Assembly: GCA_001516045.1 (NCBI GenBank) | Contig: LOEW01000032.1 | Location: forward strand, 1-64,000 | Direction: 5' to 3' | Length of the DNA stretch: 64,000 nucleotides | Origin: Desulfosporosinus sp. BRH_c37 | GTDB taxonomy: Bacteria; Bacillota; Desulfitobacteriia; Desulfitobacteriales; Desulfitobacteriaceae | Shown here: piece after piece, positions 1-10,033 of the stretch | Layout: each line of letters starts with the position of its first letter | Numbering within the stretch: position 1 is the first letter of the stretch | The notes under the pieces: model-generated | The model's input: the letters and a program-made list of their open reading frames with translations, nothing else | Told to the model about the DNA's origin: nothing | Databases searched by the model: none | Translations under genes and position numbers: made by a program

Positions 1-198
1 GTGCGAAGCCGCCAACTGAGCCAAGGATGGCGAATTTGGCGGGAACCCCGCTCTCATTCATTAGGCGATTGAACAATTAGTTTGGTCCACGAGCTCTAGG
101 ATGAGCGGTGCTAATGCGAAGTCTCCTACCAGTAAAGAAAGTAAGACCACACCCGTACAAGGGAGACCCTAAACTTATACTATCTGATACGTTAATAA

Positions 199-250
199 GG
201 GACTGCCTCTTCATAGAAATGAGATTTCTATTTTGAGACAGCCCCTTTTT
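199..250 (+). terminator. Intrinsic terminator-like hairpin
   Basis: GGGACTGCCTC pairs (with one mismatch and G-T pairs) with GAGACAGCCCC, around an inner AGAAAT/ATTTCT hairpin, and a run of five T follows. It would end transcription of whatever lies left of the window. Confidence 0.6.
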
Positions 251-495
251 AAGTACCTAAACTGTACTTCCGTAGAATACAGTATCACAATGTGAAACAA
301 AAATATATGCAGAGGGAATTAATACCACAGCGAGATGCCGAAACAGGCTGGGTTGGTGTGATATTGCCTTTTACTCAGGAATTTTTCCTGATACTTAAAA
401 TTATTTATGGTGATATTTAAATACTTTGTTCCATAACTAAACCAATTCGACCATTAAAGTTAAAATAGAAAGGGTTAAGACACTTGAAAAGGCAG

Positions 496-537
496 TTGAC
501 AGAAAATTTACACTATTCTGTTTTAATATGATATACT
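496..537 (+). promoter_or_regulatory. Possible acs promoter region
   Basis: AT-rich stretch with TTGACA at 496 and TTTACA at 507 as candidate -35 boxes, and TGATAT (529) or TATACT (532) as candidate -10 boxes. Only the TTTACA/TGATAT pair has a normal spacing (16 bases). The exact promoter cannot be fixed by eye. Confidence 0.35.
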
Positions 538-772
538 TATATCAGAAACAAAGTTTTGTGATGTGAAACTCATAGGAGGTGGTCTACTGAAAAAAGAGAT
601 AATCGTTTAAGGAACCGACTTTTTAGTTGCGAGTTGTAGGGTAGAAAGAAAATGAGTAATCGGACAAGTGATCTTAAAGTAAAGGGAGATTGGATTATAT
701 GGCAGAATGGAGATCCGCGAAAGTTCAATTGTGTTCCAGAGGTTAATCCTTGAAAAAATGGAGGGTGAGAAA

Positions 773-2713
773 ATGGTAGCAAAAGAACTTGAAGCTTTAT
801 TAAGTGAAAATCGACGTTTTAAGCCGTCTGAAGAGTTCCAGAGTAAAGCAAATGCCACATCTGATGCATACAAGGAGTCGTCTGAGGATAGATTAGGATT
901 CTGGGCCAAACAATCAGAACGATTAACCTGGTTTGAACCTTGGACGGAAGTATTAGATTGGAAACCTCCCTTTGCCAAATGGTTTATTGATGGCAAATTA
1001 AATGCTTGCTATAACTGTGTTGACCGCCACCTAAAAACTTGGCGACGTAATAAAGCAGCTATCATCTTTGAAGGGGAAAATGGAGATGGTAGGGTTCTCA
1101 CCTATCAAGACCTGTATCGCGAAGTGTCCAAATTCGCCAATGTTTTAAAGTCTTTAGGCATAAAAAAAGGCGATAGAGTAACAATATATCTTCCTATGAT
1201 TCCTGAAGCGGTTATTGCGATGCTTGCTTGCGCACGTCTTGGAGCTCCACACAGTGTAATATTCGGTGGTTTCAGTGCAGAATCCTTGAAAGACAGAATC
1301 AACGATGCTCAAGCCAAAGTATTAATTACCTCCGATGGCAGCTTCCGAAAGGGTAATGTCGTTCCACTTAAGGCAAATGCCGATACTGCATTGTTAGGCG
1401 TCAATTGCATTGAACATGTTGTGGTTGTTAAACGAACTGAAAACAAAGTGCAAATGCAAGAAGGTCGAGATCTTTGGTACCATGAACTCATGAAAGATGC
1501 CAAAATCGTTTGCCCAGCCGAACCAATGGATGCCGAGGATATGCTTTTCATTCTCTATACCAGTGGAACAACAGGCAAACCCAAAGGGGTTGTACACACT
1601 ACGGGTGGCTATATGGTGGGCGTTTCAACGACGCACGATTGGGTGTTTGATCTTAAAGAAGACGATGTTTATTGGTGTACAGCCGATGTGGGATGGATTA
1701 CAGGCCATAGTTACATTGTTTATGGTCCTTTAGCCAATGGTGCTACTGTGTTTATGTATGAAGGTACCCCAGATTATCCTGCCAAAGACCGCTTTTGGGA
1801 ACTTATCGAAAAATACCGCGTTACCATTCTCTATACTGCTCCGACAGCTATTCGGACATTTATGAAGTGGGGACCAAATTACCCACAAGAAAGAGATCTG
1901 ACAAGTTTGAGATTATTAGGTAGTGTAGGTGAACCCATTAATCCTGAAGCTTGGATCTGGTATCATAAATACATTGGCGGTGAACGTTGTCCAATAGTTG
2001 ATACGTGGTGGCAAACTGAGACCGGAATGATTTTGATGACTCCGCTGCCAGGTGTAACTGAAACTAAACCCGGATCCTGTACAGTACCTTTCCCGGGTGT
2101 AAAAATGGAGATTATTGATCAAGCTGGCAACCCAGTTCCCAAAGGTAGTGGGGGCTTTATAGTTGCTCGTGAACCATGGCCGGCAATGCTTAGGACAGTT
2201 TACAATGATCCGGAACGCTACGTTAGCACTTATTGGAGTAATTGGGAAGGCGTTTATTTTGCTGGAGATGGGGCAAAGTGGGATGAAGATGGATATTTTT
2301 GGATTTTAGGCCGTGTCGACGACGTTATCAACGTCTCTGGGCACCGTATTGGAACAGCTGAGGTGGAAAGTGCCTTGGTAGATAACTCGATGGTTGCTGA
2401 AGCTGCCTGTATTGGAAAGGAACATGATGTCAAGGGTCAAGCTGTTGTCTGCTTTGTGACTTTAAAAGAAGGTTTTAAGGTTATGGATGGACTAGATGAT
2501 GAGCTTAAGAAACACGTTGCGAAGAAAATCGGTGCCTTAGCCCGTCCCGAAGATATTTTCTTTACTGCAGAATTGCCTAAAACCAGAAGCGGCAAAATAA
2601 TGAGGCGACTTCTCAGGGATATCGCTGAAGGGCGGGCCTTGGGGGATGTTTCAACCTTGGCAGACGCTTCCGTACTTGATTTCTTGAAAAAGAAATATAA
2701 TGAAGAGGAATAA
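773..2713 (+). CDS. acs: Acetyl-CoA synthetase (AMP-forming)
   Basis: Activates acetate with ATP to acetyl-AMP, then transfers the acetyl group to CoA; cytoplasmic. The 646-residue length matches the Acs family. Visible motifs are the adenylate-forming P-loop [11 protein letters not shown] (about residues 262-272), the DTWWQTETG motif (about 410-420) and the C-terminal [11 protein letters not shown] (about 602-612), whose lysine is the regulatory acetylation site in known Acs enzymes. The start at 773 is chosen because GGAGGGTGA lies seven bases upstream; an ATG at 707 has no good ribosome site. The carrier gene 138 bases downstream suggests a joint role in organic-acid uptake and activation. 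Confidence 0.95.
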   Translation: MVAKELEALLSENRRFKPSEEFQSKANATSDAYKESSEDRLGFWAKQSERLTWFEPWTEVLDWKPPFAKWFIDGKLNACYNCVDRHLKTWRRNKAAIIFEGENGDGRVLTYQDLYREVSKFANVLKSLGIKKGDRVTIYLPMIPEAVIAMLACARLGAPHSVIFGGFSAESLKDRINDAQAKVLITSDGSFRKGNVVPLKANADTALLGVNCIEHVVVVKRTENKVQMQEGRDLWYHELMKDAKIVCPAEPMDAEDMLFILYTSGTTGKPKGVVHTTGGYMVGVSTTHDWVFDLKEDDVYWCTADVGWITGHSYIVYGPLANGATVFMYEGTPDYPAKDRFWELIEKYRVTILYTAPTAIRTFMKWGPNYPQERDLTSLRLLGSVGEPINPEAWIWYHKYIGGERCPIVDTWWQTETGMILMTPLPGVTETKPGSCTVPFPGVKMEIIDQAGNPVPKGSGGFIVAREPWPAMLRTVYNDPERYVSTYWSNWEGVYFAGDGAKWDEDGYFWILGRVDDVINVSGHRIGTAEVESALVDNSMVAEAACIGKEHDVKGQAVVCFVTLKEGFKVMDGLDDELKKHVAKKIGALARPEDIFFTAELPKTRSGKIMRRLLRDIAEGRALGDVSTLADASVLDFLKKKYNEEE

Positions 2714-2850
2714 ACTTGTTCATCATTGGAAGCTATCCTCAACGGAGAAGAATTCGCAGTAACACCCCCACTTGAAATGGTTGATATAACGGTTTCAGTT
2801 CGAGCTTAAAGCTCAAGTAGCCATGAAATTGTGAAAGGATGTTACTAAAT

Positions 2851-4095
2851 ATGGGCAATAATAACTCTAAAGGATGGACCGTACTCTTTGCTGGTACAGG
2901 AGTTAATTTGGCACTTGGTGTACTATACACTTGGTCGGTTTTTTCGCAAGCCTTAACTGAGCAGCTCCACTGGACCAAGACTCAAGCTACCCTACCGTAC
3001 TCAGTGGCTTGTATCGTCTTTGCAATTATGATGGTACCTGCCGGACGGCTCCAAGATAAATATGGACCACGGTTAGTGGTAACCCTCGGAGGGATCCTTA
3101 CAGGTGTAGGGATGATTATCGGTGGCTTAACTCATTCCCTAACAGCTCTAGTCATCTCTTTCGGCGTTCTAGCGGGAACCGGGATCGGATTAGGTTATGC
3201 TTCGGCTACTCCTGCAGCCGTAAAATGGTTTCCCCCGCATAAAAAAGGGATGGTCACAGGCCTTGTTGTGGCTGGGTTTGGTTTAGCGTCAGTCTACATT
3301 GCCCCTCTAACTAAAACATTGATTGGTTCTCTTGGGGTTTCTAAAGCTTTCTTTGTAGAGGGTATTGCCTTTTTAATTGTCATTACGCTTTTAGCTCAGT
3401 TGATTAGAAACCCAGCGACAGGCTACGTTCCTCACGGTATGCTCCCAGCCTCTTCTCCAAAATCAAACGTCAACAATCAACAGTATGAATGGCATGAAAT
3501 GATTAAGACCCCCCAATTTATTCTACTTTGGTTAATGTTTGCATTCGGTTCTTCCGCGGGCTTAATGATTATTGGGCAATTAGCGAAAATTGCCAACGTA
3601 CAAGTACACATTGCGTGGGGATTTATTTTTGTAGCTCTTTTGGCTATCTTTAACGCTGGTGGTCGAATTATAGCTGGTTTGGTTTCTGATATCATCGGAC
3701 GTACCCGGACTATGCTGATTGTATTTCTATTCCAAGCGGCTGTAATGTTTCTCTTCGTCCAAGCAGACTCTGTTCTATTAATGGCAATAGCCGCTGCTTG
3801 TACTGGCTTCAACTATGGTTCATTACTATCTTTGTTCCCAACTACCACCTTTGATTACTTTGGCACCAAAAACGGTGGAGTTAACTACGGATTAGTTTTC
3901 ACTGCTTGGGGTGCCGGCGGTCTATTCGGACCACTTTTAGCTGGTCGAGTTATTGATGCTACTGGTAATTATGGAATTGCATATACCATATCAGCTATCC
4001 TTTGTCTGGCTGCTGCTGGTTTATCCTTGATCACCAAGGCTCCAAAAGCGAATACTGTTCCAGCAATACAGGGTATCAAGACTGAAACTCAGTGA
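2851..4095 (+). CDS. MFS carrier, oxalate/formate antiporter (OFA) family
   Basis: Integral membrane carrier of about 414 residues with 12 predicted hydrophobic segments. The N-terminus (GWTVLFAGTGVNLALGVLYT) and the GRLQDKYGPR loop after helix 2 are typical of the OFA subfamily, which carries oxalate, formate, pyruvate or other small monocarboxylates. Position behind acs suggests acetate or another monocarboxylate as substrate, but this is inference. The start at 2851 is preferred because the AAAGGA site directly abuts the ATG at 2839 and so suits the second ATG. Confidence 0.8.
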   Translation: MGNNNSKGWTVLFAGTGVNLALGVLYTWSVFSQALTEQLHWTKTQATLPYSVACIVFAIMMVPAGRLQDKYGPRLVVTLGGILTGVGMIIGGLTHSLTALVISFGVLAGTGIGLGYASATPAAVKWFPPHKKGMVTGLVVAGFGLASVYIAPLTKTLIGSLGVSKAFFVEGIAFLIVITLLAQLIRNPATGYVPHGMLPASSPKSNVNNQQYEWHEMIKTPQFILLWLMFAFGSSAGLMIIGQLAKIANVQVHIAWGFIFVALLAIFNAGGRIIAGLVSDIIGRTRTMLIVFLFQAAVMFLFVQADSVLLMAIAAACTGFNYGSLLSLFPTTTFDYFGTKNGGVNYGLVFTAWGAGGLFGPLLAGRVIDATGNYGIAYTISAILCLAAAGLSLITKAPKANTVPAIQGIKTETQ

Positions 4096-4128
4096 TACTA
4101 ATTTCTCGACTATGGGGGATAAAGAATA

Positions 4129-4165
4129 GATGCACCATGCTATATAAGCCTGGTGCATCTTCATA
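4129..4165. terminator. Terminator between convergent MFS gene and rarA
   Basis: GATGCACCA pairs perfectly with TGGTGCATC across a 13-base loop and is followed by a moderately T-rich stretch. It lies between two converging genes and may serve both. Confidence 0.7.
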
Positions 4166-4175
4166 TTTGTTGAAT

Positions 4176-5453
4176 TTACAATCGCTCTTTTCCCATTCCC
4201 GAGGGGACATAAAAAGTTTGGCCTTGGACATTCTCAGGTAAATAGGTTTGTTCGACCCAGTGATTGGGGTAGGCGTGAGGGTATAGATACCCTTGCCCGT
4301 GTCCCAATTTACTGGCACTGGGGTAGTTGCTGTCTTTAAGGTGGGTAGGAACCTCCCCGGTAGGCTGTTGTTTTACATAGGCTAGGGCACGGTCAATACT
4401 CTCGACTGCACTATTGCTTTTTGGAGCGGTGGTAATGGCCAGAACCGCTTGAGCTATGGGAATCCTCGCCTCAGGCATGCCTAACCATTCAAGCGCATTG
4501 GCAGCGGCATGTGCTTGAAGCATGACCGTGGGATCTGCGAGGCCGACGTCTTCAGAGGCATGGACAATAATTCGGCGCATAATGAAACGGGGGTCTTCTC
4601 CTGCTTCCAATAAAATAGCTAACCAGTAGAGCGCAGCATCAGGGTCTGAGCCACGCATACTTTTTATAAATGCGGAAATGATGTCATAATGATTATCCCC
4701 TGCCTTATCGAACCGGATGGACCTTTGCTGAATAGATTCTTCGGCGACTTCGAGAGAAATTCGGCGAACCCCATTTTCCGGTAGGGTAGTGAGTACAGCT
4801 AACTCTAAGGCGTTAAGGGCGCGTCGTAAATCTCCATTGGCATAATTGATCCAGTGCTTCCAAGCTTCAGGGGTAATCTCCACCTGATATCGGCCTAGGC
4901 CTCGTTCTGTATCTTTCAAGGCGTATTGAAGTCCAAGGTGGATTTCCGAAGGAATGAGAAGTTCTAAACGGAAAATAGTGGAACGGCTAAGAAGCGCAGA
5001 ATTAAGTTCGAAAAAAGGGTTCTCCGTTGTGGCTCCGATAAAGGTAATGGTGCCGTTTTCGACGGCAGGAAGAAGTGCGTCTTGCTGCCCTTTATTGAAG
5101 CGGTGAACTTCATCACAGAAAACTAAGGTTCGTTTCCCATAAAGGTGAAGATCATCAGTTGCCTGCAAATTGATTTCACGTATATCTTTAACGCCTGACG
5201 TGACGGCATTAATGCGGATAAAGCGTGAGGTTGTTTTAGTCGCGATGACTTGTGCCAAAGAAGTCTTGCCTGTTCCCGGTGGTCCATAGAGGATTAGAGA
5301 AGAAACACGGTCCGCTTCAATAGCTCGACGAAGAAGTTTTCCGCTGCCGAGAATATGACTTTGTCCGATATACTCCTCGAGCGTTCTGGGGCGCATACGC
5401 TCCGCTAAGGGGGCGACCAAATGTTGATCAAATGATTCAGAAAAAAGATCCAT
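4176..5453 (-). CDS. rarA: Replication-associated recombination ATPase RarA (MgsA/WRNIP1 family)
   Basis: AAA+ ATPase related to clamp-loader subunits that acts at stalled replication forks. The protein has 425 residues, normal for the family. Walker A GPPGTGKT is at about 57-64, the Walker B/DExH-like box [13 protein letters not shown] at about 112-124, and the sensor [12 protein letters not shown] follows. The C-terminal helical oligomerisation domain ends with the conserved proline- and tyrosine-rich tail. The start at 5453 ([10 protein letters not shown]) is preferred over an in-frame ATG at 5615 because AGAGGAGGA lies just upstream and family homology begins there. Confidence 0.92.
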   Translation of the reverse strand: MDLFSESFDQHLVAPLAERMRPRTLEEYIGQSHILGSGKLLRRAIEADRVSSLILYGPPGTGKTSLAQVIATKTTSRFIRINAVTSGVKDIREINLQATDDLHLYGKRTLVFCDEVHRFNKGQQDALLPAVENGTITFIGATTENPFFELNSALLSRSTIFRLELLIPSEIHLGLQYALKDTERGLGRYQVEITPEAWKHWINYANGDLRRALNALELAVLTTLPENGVRRISLEVAEESIQQRSIRFDKAGDNHYDIISAFIKSMRGSDPDAALYWLAILLEAGEDPRFIMRRIIVHASEDVGLADPTVMLQAHAAANALEWLGMPEARIPIAQAVLAITTAPKSNSAVESIDRALAYVKQQPTGEVPTHLKDSNYPSASKLGHGQGYLYPHAYPNHWVEQTYLPENVQGQTFYVPSGMGKERL

Positions 5454-6028
5454 ATTCACGTTCCTCCTCTGGTTTGGGTGATTTCCTGATGTCTGGGAAC
5501 GGAATGAATGCCAATGTAATTGTACTGTCACCCAAGCTTTCAGGGAGCTGTTCCTCCGTCGTTCCAAACCCCCGTGGGACCCAGGCCAGAGGAAGTTTCT
5601 TAGCTTAGAGAGCACGGAGAGAGGAATTGCGTCAATGAGCGTAGGCGATAAGGCGTGAAGAAACGCATTGGTTTACATTCAGAGAAGCCCAGAGGTTATG
5701 CGTTTTAGCCTTAGCGACAAGCGAATAGCAATGGAACACGATAGTCTCCAGTGACGAAAGCCTCCAGTGGAGGGTTTCGCCGTAGGCGCAGAGCCAATGA
5801 CGCACACTGACGCGCCGTAGGATTAGTATCGCCGAAGCCGTGATCCCAAGAGGAATCTTACCGGCGAAGGATGTGCGAACGCGCTAAGACACTGACTCCC
5901 TATTATAACATGCGAGCCGTACATTTGCTTGTGGGAGCGTAGATGTGGAAAATGAAATTTAATTTGAAGATCCTACCACATTGAAGAAGTAAATTCCAGA
6001 ATAATAAAACAATAGCAAATTGGTTGGT
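5454..6028. other. Intergenic region carrying a dispersed repeat
   Basis: The 675 bases between rarA and the Rrf2 gene hold no credible gene. The middle part (5734-5876) belongs to a modular repeat family described separately. The right part carries the promoter of the Fe-S operon. Confidence 0.6.
5734..5876 (+). repeat. Dispersed modular palindromic repeat, copy 1
   Basis: Begins with GAACACGATAGTCTCC, then a hairpin unit (CGAAAGCCTCC with its partner GGAGGGTTTCG), a variable GC-rich middle, and GTAGGATTAGTATCGCCG followed by AAGCCGTGATCCC. The same modules in the same order occur on the minus strand at 57596-57791. Confidence 0.8.
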
Positions 6029-6034
6029 TATCCC

Positions 6035-6082
6035 TTGACAAATCCCGAGTGTTTTTATAAGATATAAGTGGAAAAGATCTTA
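6035..6082 (+). promoter_or_regulatory. Promoter of the Fe-S operon with overlapping inverted repeat
   Basis: TTGACA (6035-6040), 17-base spacer, TAAGAT (6058-6063): a strong housekeeping-type promoter. The -10 box is one arm of an inverted repeat, TAAGAT with ATCTTA at 6077-6082. That is a plausible place for the Rrf2 protein encoded just downstream to bind and repress its own operon. The promoter is seen in the sequence; the operator role is inference. Confidence 0.7.
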
Positions 6083-6128
6083 CATATATCGATTAGGATT
6101 TAACTCCGGAAAGGAGGGGGTGAGGGTA

Positions 6129-6581
6129 TTGAAACTCTCGACCAAAGGGCGGTATGGTGTTAGAGCCATGTTTGACTTAGCTCAACATGTAGGTGAAGGC
6201 CCGACTTCTTTGAAAAGTATTGCGGAGAGACAGGGCATTTCCGAACATTATCTGGAGCAACTCGTTTCCGGTTTGCGTAAAGCTGGTCTCGTAAAGAGTG
6301 TTCGTGGGGCACAGGGTGGCTATCTATTGGGCAGAGAGCCAGGTAAGATAAGAATTGGGGATATCATTCGTGTGTTAGAAGGGCCAATAGCTCCTGCCGA
6401 TTGTGTATCTGAGGAGGACCCAGAATGTTGCGCTAAAGCGGAGTATTGCGTGACCAAGACAATCTGGGAGAAAGTCCGAGACTCCATCGCTGAGGTTCTC
6501 GATTCCATCACTTTGGAAACGATGCTTGATGATGCTAAAAAGCGTGAAGAGGACAGAAGCTTATATATGTATTATATTTAG
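6129..6581 (+). CDS. iscR: Rrf2/IscR-family transcriptional regulator
   Basis: Winged-helix regulator of about 150 residues. The N-terminus MKLSTKGRYGVRAMFDLA is the family signature. A cysteine cluster follows (CVSEEDPECCAKAEYC, about residues 91-106), as in members that bind a [2Fe-2S] cluster. It heads the iscS-iscU-mnmA operon, so it most likely senses Fe-S status and adjusts cluster assembly. TTG at 6129 is taken as the start because family homology begins there and a long GGAGGGGGTGAGG site precedes it; a GTG at 6120 adds three residues. CymR-like cysteine control is the main alternative. Confidence 0.85.
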   Translation: MKLSTKGRYGVRAMFDLAQHVGEGPTSLKSIAERQGISEHYLEQLVSGLRKAGLVKSVRGAQGGYLLGREPGKIRIGDIIRVLEGPIAPADCVSEEDPECCAKAEYCVTKTIWEKVRDSIAEVLDSITLETMLDDAKKREEDRSLYMYYI

Positions 6582-6624
6582 GCTAATTATCTACAATTAT
6601 AATATGTACTAGGGAGGGAGCCCA

Positions 6625-7800
6625 ATGCGGCGAATTTATTTAGACCATAGTGCAACGACCCCAGTTGACCCGGAAGTTGCAGCTTTAATGATGACGTATT
6701 ATACCGAAAAATATGGTAATCCTTCAAGTGTTCATAGTTTTGGTAGAGAGGCTAAGCAAGCTTTAGAGGAGGCACGGCGCCAAGTGGCAGAGTTAATCGG
6801 AGCCGCTCCTCAGGAGGTAACCTTTACAAGCGGTGGAACGGAAGCGGATAATCTAGCGATTCTGGGCGCAGCCGAAGCGCTGCGTAAAAAGGGTAAGCAT
6901 CTTATCACATCGGCCATTGAACACCACGCAGTCCTGGAAACCTGTGAGTATTTAGCGAAAAACGGCTTTGAACTAACGGTTATCCCTGTTGACTCAGAGG
7001 GAATTGTCTCGGTTGAAGACGTTCGTCAGGCAATTCGTCCTGATACTATCTTAATTAGTATGATGCATGCTAATAACGAAGTCGGAGCAATCCAACCGAT
7101 TACTGAGCTTGGTAATCTGGCGAAGGAACATGCTATTACATTCCATGTTGATGCAGTACAGTCTCTTGGTAAGATACCTATTAATGTCAAAGAAATGAAT
7201 ATTGACCTGTTGACGGTATCTAGTCATAAAATTTACGGTCCCAAAGGGGTCGGAGCTCTTTATATTCGTAAAGGGGTTCGCCTTGTGCCTTTGGCACACG
7301 GGGGAAGCCAAGAAAAGAAGCGCCGTTCGGGGACAGAGAATACGCCGGGAATCATTGGGTTTGGCAAAGCCTGCGAACTGATCGGAAAACGGATGGCCGA
7401 AGAGGCCGAGCATCAAAGAAATCTACGCGACAGACTTATGAACGGAATCCAGGAACGCATTGAATACGTGAAAGTGAATGGCCCCCTCGGAGAAAAGCGT
7501 TTGCCAAACAATGTTAATGTCAGTATTCGATTTGTGGAAGGGGAATCTTTGTTACTTTCACTCGATATGTTGGGTATTGCTGCCTCTAGTGGATCGGCTT
7601 GTACATCAGGTTCTCTTGATCCCTCTCATGTTTTGCTTGCCATGGGGCTGGTCCATGAGATTGCCCACGGCTCCCTGCGCTTTTCTTTAGGACGTCAAAA
7701 CACGGAAGAAGAGATTGATTATGTTCTTGAACAGTTACCGAAGATTGTTGAACGTTTGCGTATGATGTCCCCGCTTTATGATCAAGTTATTTCATCTTAA
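6625..7800 (+). CDS. iscS: Cysteine desulfurase (IscS/NifS class)
   Basis: PLP enzyme that takes sulfur from cysteine as a protein persulfide and hands it to the scaffold IscU and to the tRNA thiolase MnmA. It has 391 residues. The PLP lysine lies in SSHKIYGPKG (about residue 202) and the persulfide cysteine in SSGSACTSGS (about residue 326). It begins 44 bases after the regulator with a GGGAGG site, and 31 bases separate it from iscU, consistent with one operon. Confidence 0.93.
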   Translation: MRRIYLDHSATTPVDPEVAALMMTYYTEKYGNPSSVHSFGREAKQALEEARRQVAELIGAAPQEVTFTSGGTEADNLAILGAAEALRKKGKHLITSAIEHHAVLETCEYLAKNGFELTVIPVDSEGIVSVEDVRQAIRPDTILISMMHANNEVGAIQPITELGNLAKEHAITFHVDAVQSLGKIPINVKEMNIDLLTVSSHKIYGPKGVGALYIRKGVRLVPLAHGGSQEKKRRSGTENTPGIIGFGKACELIGKRMAEEAEHQRNLRDRLMNGIQERIEYVKVNGPLGEKRLPNNVNVSIRFVEGESLLLSLDMLGIAASSGSACTSGSLDPSHVLLAMGLVHEIAHGSLRFSLGRQNTEEEIDYVLEQLPKIVERLRMMSPLYDQVISS

Positions 7801-7831
7801 CAATCACAAGAAATAAGGAGTGGACTAATAG

Positions 7832-8209
7832 ATGTATACAGAAAAAGTGATGGATCATTTTACTAATCCTCGTAATGTTGGTGAAATCGAAAATCCAGAT
7901 GGTGTTGGTGAAGTAGGGAATGCCAAATGCGGAGATATAATGCGTATTTATTTAGATGTTGAGGGAGACATTATTAAAGACGTAAAGTTTAAAACATTTG
8001 GCTGTGGTGCGGCGGTGGCTACTAGCAGTATGGTCACGGAAATGGTTAAAGGGAAAACTATCGATGAAGCTATGGTAATCTCTAATGCTGCAGTTGCCGA
8101 GGCCTTAGGAGGGCTTCCTGAATCGAAAATGCATTGTTCGAACTTAGCAGCGGATGCACTTCACAAAGCTATTGAGAATTATAAAGAAAACCAGTTAAAA
8201 AAGGAATAG
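7832..8209 (+). CDS. iscU: Fe-S cluster scaffold protein IscU/NifU N-terminal type
   Basis: Scaffold on which [2Fe-2S] and [4Fe-4S] clusters are built with sulfur from IscS. It has 125 residues with the three conserved cysteines at about 33 (AKCGD), 58 (FGCGAAVA) and 102 (MHCSNLA). The aspartate after the first cysteine is present. It follows iscS directly and precedes mnmA by seven bases. Confidence 0.93.
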   Translation: MYTEKVMDHFTNPRNVGEIENPDGVGEVGNAKCGDIMRIYLDVEGDIIKDVKFKTFGCGAAVATSSMVTEMVKGKTIDEAMVISNAAVAEALGGLPESKMHCSNLAADALHKAIENYKENQLKKE

Positions 8210-8216
8210 ATGAAGT

Positions 8217-9371
8217 ATGGGTCTAACGACAAAACCAAAAGTAGTTGTGGGTATGAGCGGTGGTGTGGATAGTTCCATGGCCGCCGCTTTGCTCCAAGAA
8301 GAAGGCTATGATGTCATCGGAATTACCTTGCAGATTTGGGAATCGGCGGGTCCTGAGGTGGAAGGTGGTTGTTGCTCCAATTCTGCCATCGATGATGCTA
8401 GGCGGGTTGCATTTATCCTGGGAATTCCCCATTACGTTATGAACTTTCGATCGTATTTTGAGGAGACTGTGGTGGATTATTTCACACAGTCTTATTTGGC
8501 TGGAGAAACGCCAAACCCTTGTTTGGCCTGTAATAAGCATGTTAAATTTGGTGAGATGCTTCGTAAAGCTCGTGGACTGGGGGCGGAGTACATTGCAACC
8601 GGTCACTATGCGCAAGTCTTGCGAGATCCGGATAGTGCACGATTTCTATTAAGCAAGAGTGCTGATACGAGAAAAGATCAGACCTATGCACTTTACATGT
8701 TAACCCAGGAACAGTTAGCCCAGACCCTTTTTCCATTAGCGGAATATCCAAAAGAGCAAGTCAGAAGAATGGCTAACGAACGGGGCCTGGGTGTGGGGAA
8801 CAAGCCCGACAGCCAGGAGATATGTTTTGTTCCAAACGATGACTATGCTTCTTTTGTCCGAAGACGTTCGAGTGATTTAGTTAAACCGGGGCATTTTGTG
8901 GATCTTAAGGGAAATAGTTTGGGCAAACATCAAGGGATTATTCACTACACTGTTGGGCAACGGAAGGGTTTAGGGGTAACCTTCGGTAAACCGATGTTTG
9001 TAGTGGGCCTGAATCCTGAAAGCAATGAGGTTGTGTTGGGAGAAAACCAAGATATATTTACGGATACGCTTTGGGCAAGTGATCTAAATTGGATATCCAT
9101 TCCGTCTTTAAATGAACCGCTCCAAGTCGAAGCTAAAATTCGTTATAATTCATCAGGAGTTCAGGCGACCATTTATCCTGGGAAGATAGGGGCAGTCGAT
9201 GAAGTGATGGTTCAATTCGAAGAACCACAACGTGCGGTGACTCCGGGACAAGCAGTAGTCTTTTATCAAGGAAACTTAGTGGTTGGCGGGGGAATAATTA
9301 GTTCCGATCCAAGAGGCCGAAATCGAGGCCAAGGACGAGGTTCGAGGTTCGAGGTTCGAAGTTCGAATTAA
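8217..9371 (+). CDS. mnmA: tRNA-specific 2-thiouridylase MnmA
   Basis: Puts sulfur on uridine 34 of tRNA-Lys, Glu and Gln, using sulfur relayed from IscS. The PP-loop ATP site GMSGGVDSS is near the N-terminus; catalytic cysteines lie in NPCLACNK and in SQEICFVP. The expected domain ends near GGGIIS. The last 20 or so residues are arginine- and glycine-rich and are encoded by a TTCGAGG repeat array (9335-9369) that has run into the reading frame, so the tail is probably not functional. Confidence 0.93.
   Translation: MGLTTKPKVVVGMSGGVDSSMAAALLQEEGYDVIGITLQIWESAGPEVEGGCCSNSAIDDARRVAFILGIPHYVMNFRSYFEETVVDYFTQSYLAGETPNPCLACNKHVKFGEMLRKARGLGAEYIATGHYAQVLRDPDSARFLLSKSADTRKDQTYALYMLTQEQLAQTLFPLAEYPKEQVRRMANERGLGVGNKPDSQEICFVPNDDYASFVRRRSSDLVKPGHFVDLKGNSLGKHQGIIHYTVGQRKGLGVTFGKPMFVVGLNPESNEVVLGENQDIFTDTLWASDLNWISIPSLNEPLQVEAKIRYNSSGVQATIYPGKIGAVDEVMVQFEEPQRAVTPGQAVVFYQGNLVVGGGIISSDPRGRNRGQGRGSRFEVRSSN
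9335..9369 (+). repeat. TTCGAGG-type direct repeats at the mnmA 3' end
   Basis: Three near-tandem units of GAGGTTCGAGGTTCGA type, closing with GAAGTTCGAA, overlap the last codons of mnmA. Similar arrays occur at 14750-14905, 54550-54585 and 60090-60220. Confidence 0.7.
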
Positions 9372-9402
9372 GTCCTACACGCCATCACGGTGCCTTGCCA
9401 AT

Positions 9403-9462
9403 CCACACTGCACGAGTATGCGTAATGAGTTGCAGTGTGGCGATAAGCTCGTCCGCTTATCG
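9403..9462 (+). terminator. Twin perfect hairpins after mnmA
   Basis: CCACACTGCA/TGCAGTGTGG (10 base pairs) is followed at once by CGATAAGC/GCTTATCG (8 base pairs). There is no T-run, so this is either a non-canonical terminator or RNA-stabilising structure, or another member of the palindromic repeats common in this genome. Confidence 0.45.
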
Positions 9463-9538
9463 TCGTGGACAGCGTATGCATAAATTATAGAGCTGCAGGG
9501 CAGAGTATATATAGGAGTTGTTAGCGAGGGGGGAGACT

Positions 9539-10033
9539 ATGCGGCGCACTCGAGAGATTGTCGGACTACCTGTCTTAGATCTAACAAGTGGGGACTCGAT
9601 AGGGTGGGTACAGGATCTGGTCCTAGATAATGACAAAGACAAAGTTGTTGGTATTCTCTTAGAAGGCGGGCACTTCTTCCATTCGGAAAAAGGAATTCCT
9701 CGAAAGGCCATCATAACTGTAGGAAAGGATGCTTTAACCGTTTCTAGTAAAACTGTAGAGGTACTTAAGGGGACACGGTGGTCTGATAAAGTGGGAAATG
9801 AAGTCTATACCCAAGGTGGAGACGCAAGAGGTACGATTGAGGATGTCTTTCTCGATGATTCTGTAGAAAAAATGGTAGGATTTGAAGTATCTGACGGGCT
9901 CTTCGCCGACCTACTACATGGTAGGGGAACGATTCTTAGACCCCATATCATGATCGATGGAAAAGACATTTTGATCGTTGATAATCAAGTATCTCCCTTG
10001 GATCAAGCAAATGAAGGGGGTATACTATTATGA
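9539..10033 (+). CDS. PRC-barrel domain protein
   Basis: Protein of 164 residues with two PRC-barrel-like halves. The first has GLPVLDLTSGDSIGWVQDLV (about 8-27) and the second starts near GNEVYTQGGDARGTIEDVFL. Such small beta-barrels bind RNA or protein partners; no enzyme function is expected. ATG 9539 is chosen for the adjacent GGGGGGAG site over a TTG at 9518. The stop overlaps the next start (ATGA), so the two genes are translationally coupled. Confidence 0.75.
   Translation: MRRTREIVGLPVLDLTSGDSIGWVQDLVLDNDKDKVVGILLEGGHFFHSEKGIPRKAIITVGKDALTVSSKTVEVLKGTRWSDKVGNEVYTQGGDARGTIEDVFLDDSVEKMVGFEVSDGLFADLLHGRGTILRPHIMIDGKDILIVDNQVSPLDQANEGGILL

Larger units (their letters stand above)
1..772. 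other. Intergenic region at window start
   Basis: No convincing gene is visible. The first 80 bases have an open frame ending at a TAG near base 80, which could be the tail of a gene or element outside the window, but I recognise no product. A terminator-like hairpin follows (listed separately). Between about 317 and 365 lies a long imperfect hairpin, and CAGGAATTTTTCCTG at 376-390 is a short one. Both lie upstream of the likely acs promoter, so they are probably not part of its leader. Confidence 0.4.

Noticed and set aside
1-80. Tail of a reverse transcriptase or intron at the left edge
   Set aside because: Too short and no diagnostic motif; remains unassigned.
707-772. Upstream start for acs
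   Set aside because: ATG 707 has no ribosome site and the added residues are not part of the Acs family; ATG 773 has a strong one.
5454-5615. N-terminal extension of rarA
   Set aside because: In-frame but Trp/Arg-rich sequence unlike the family; the real start has AGAGGAGGA directly upstream.
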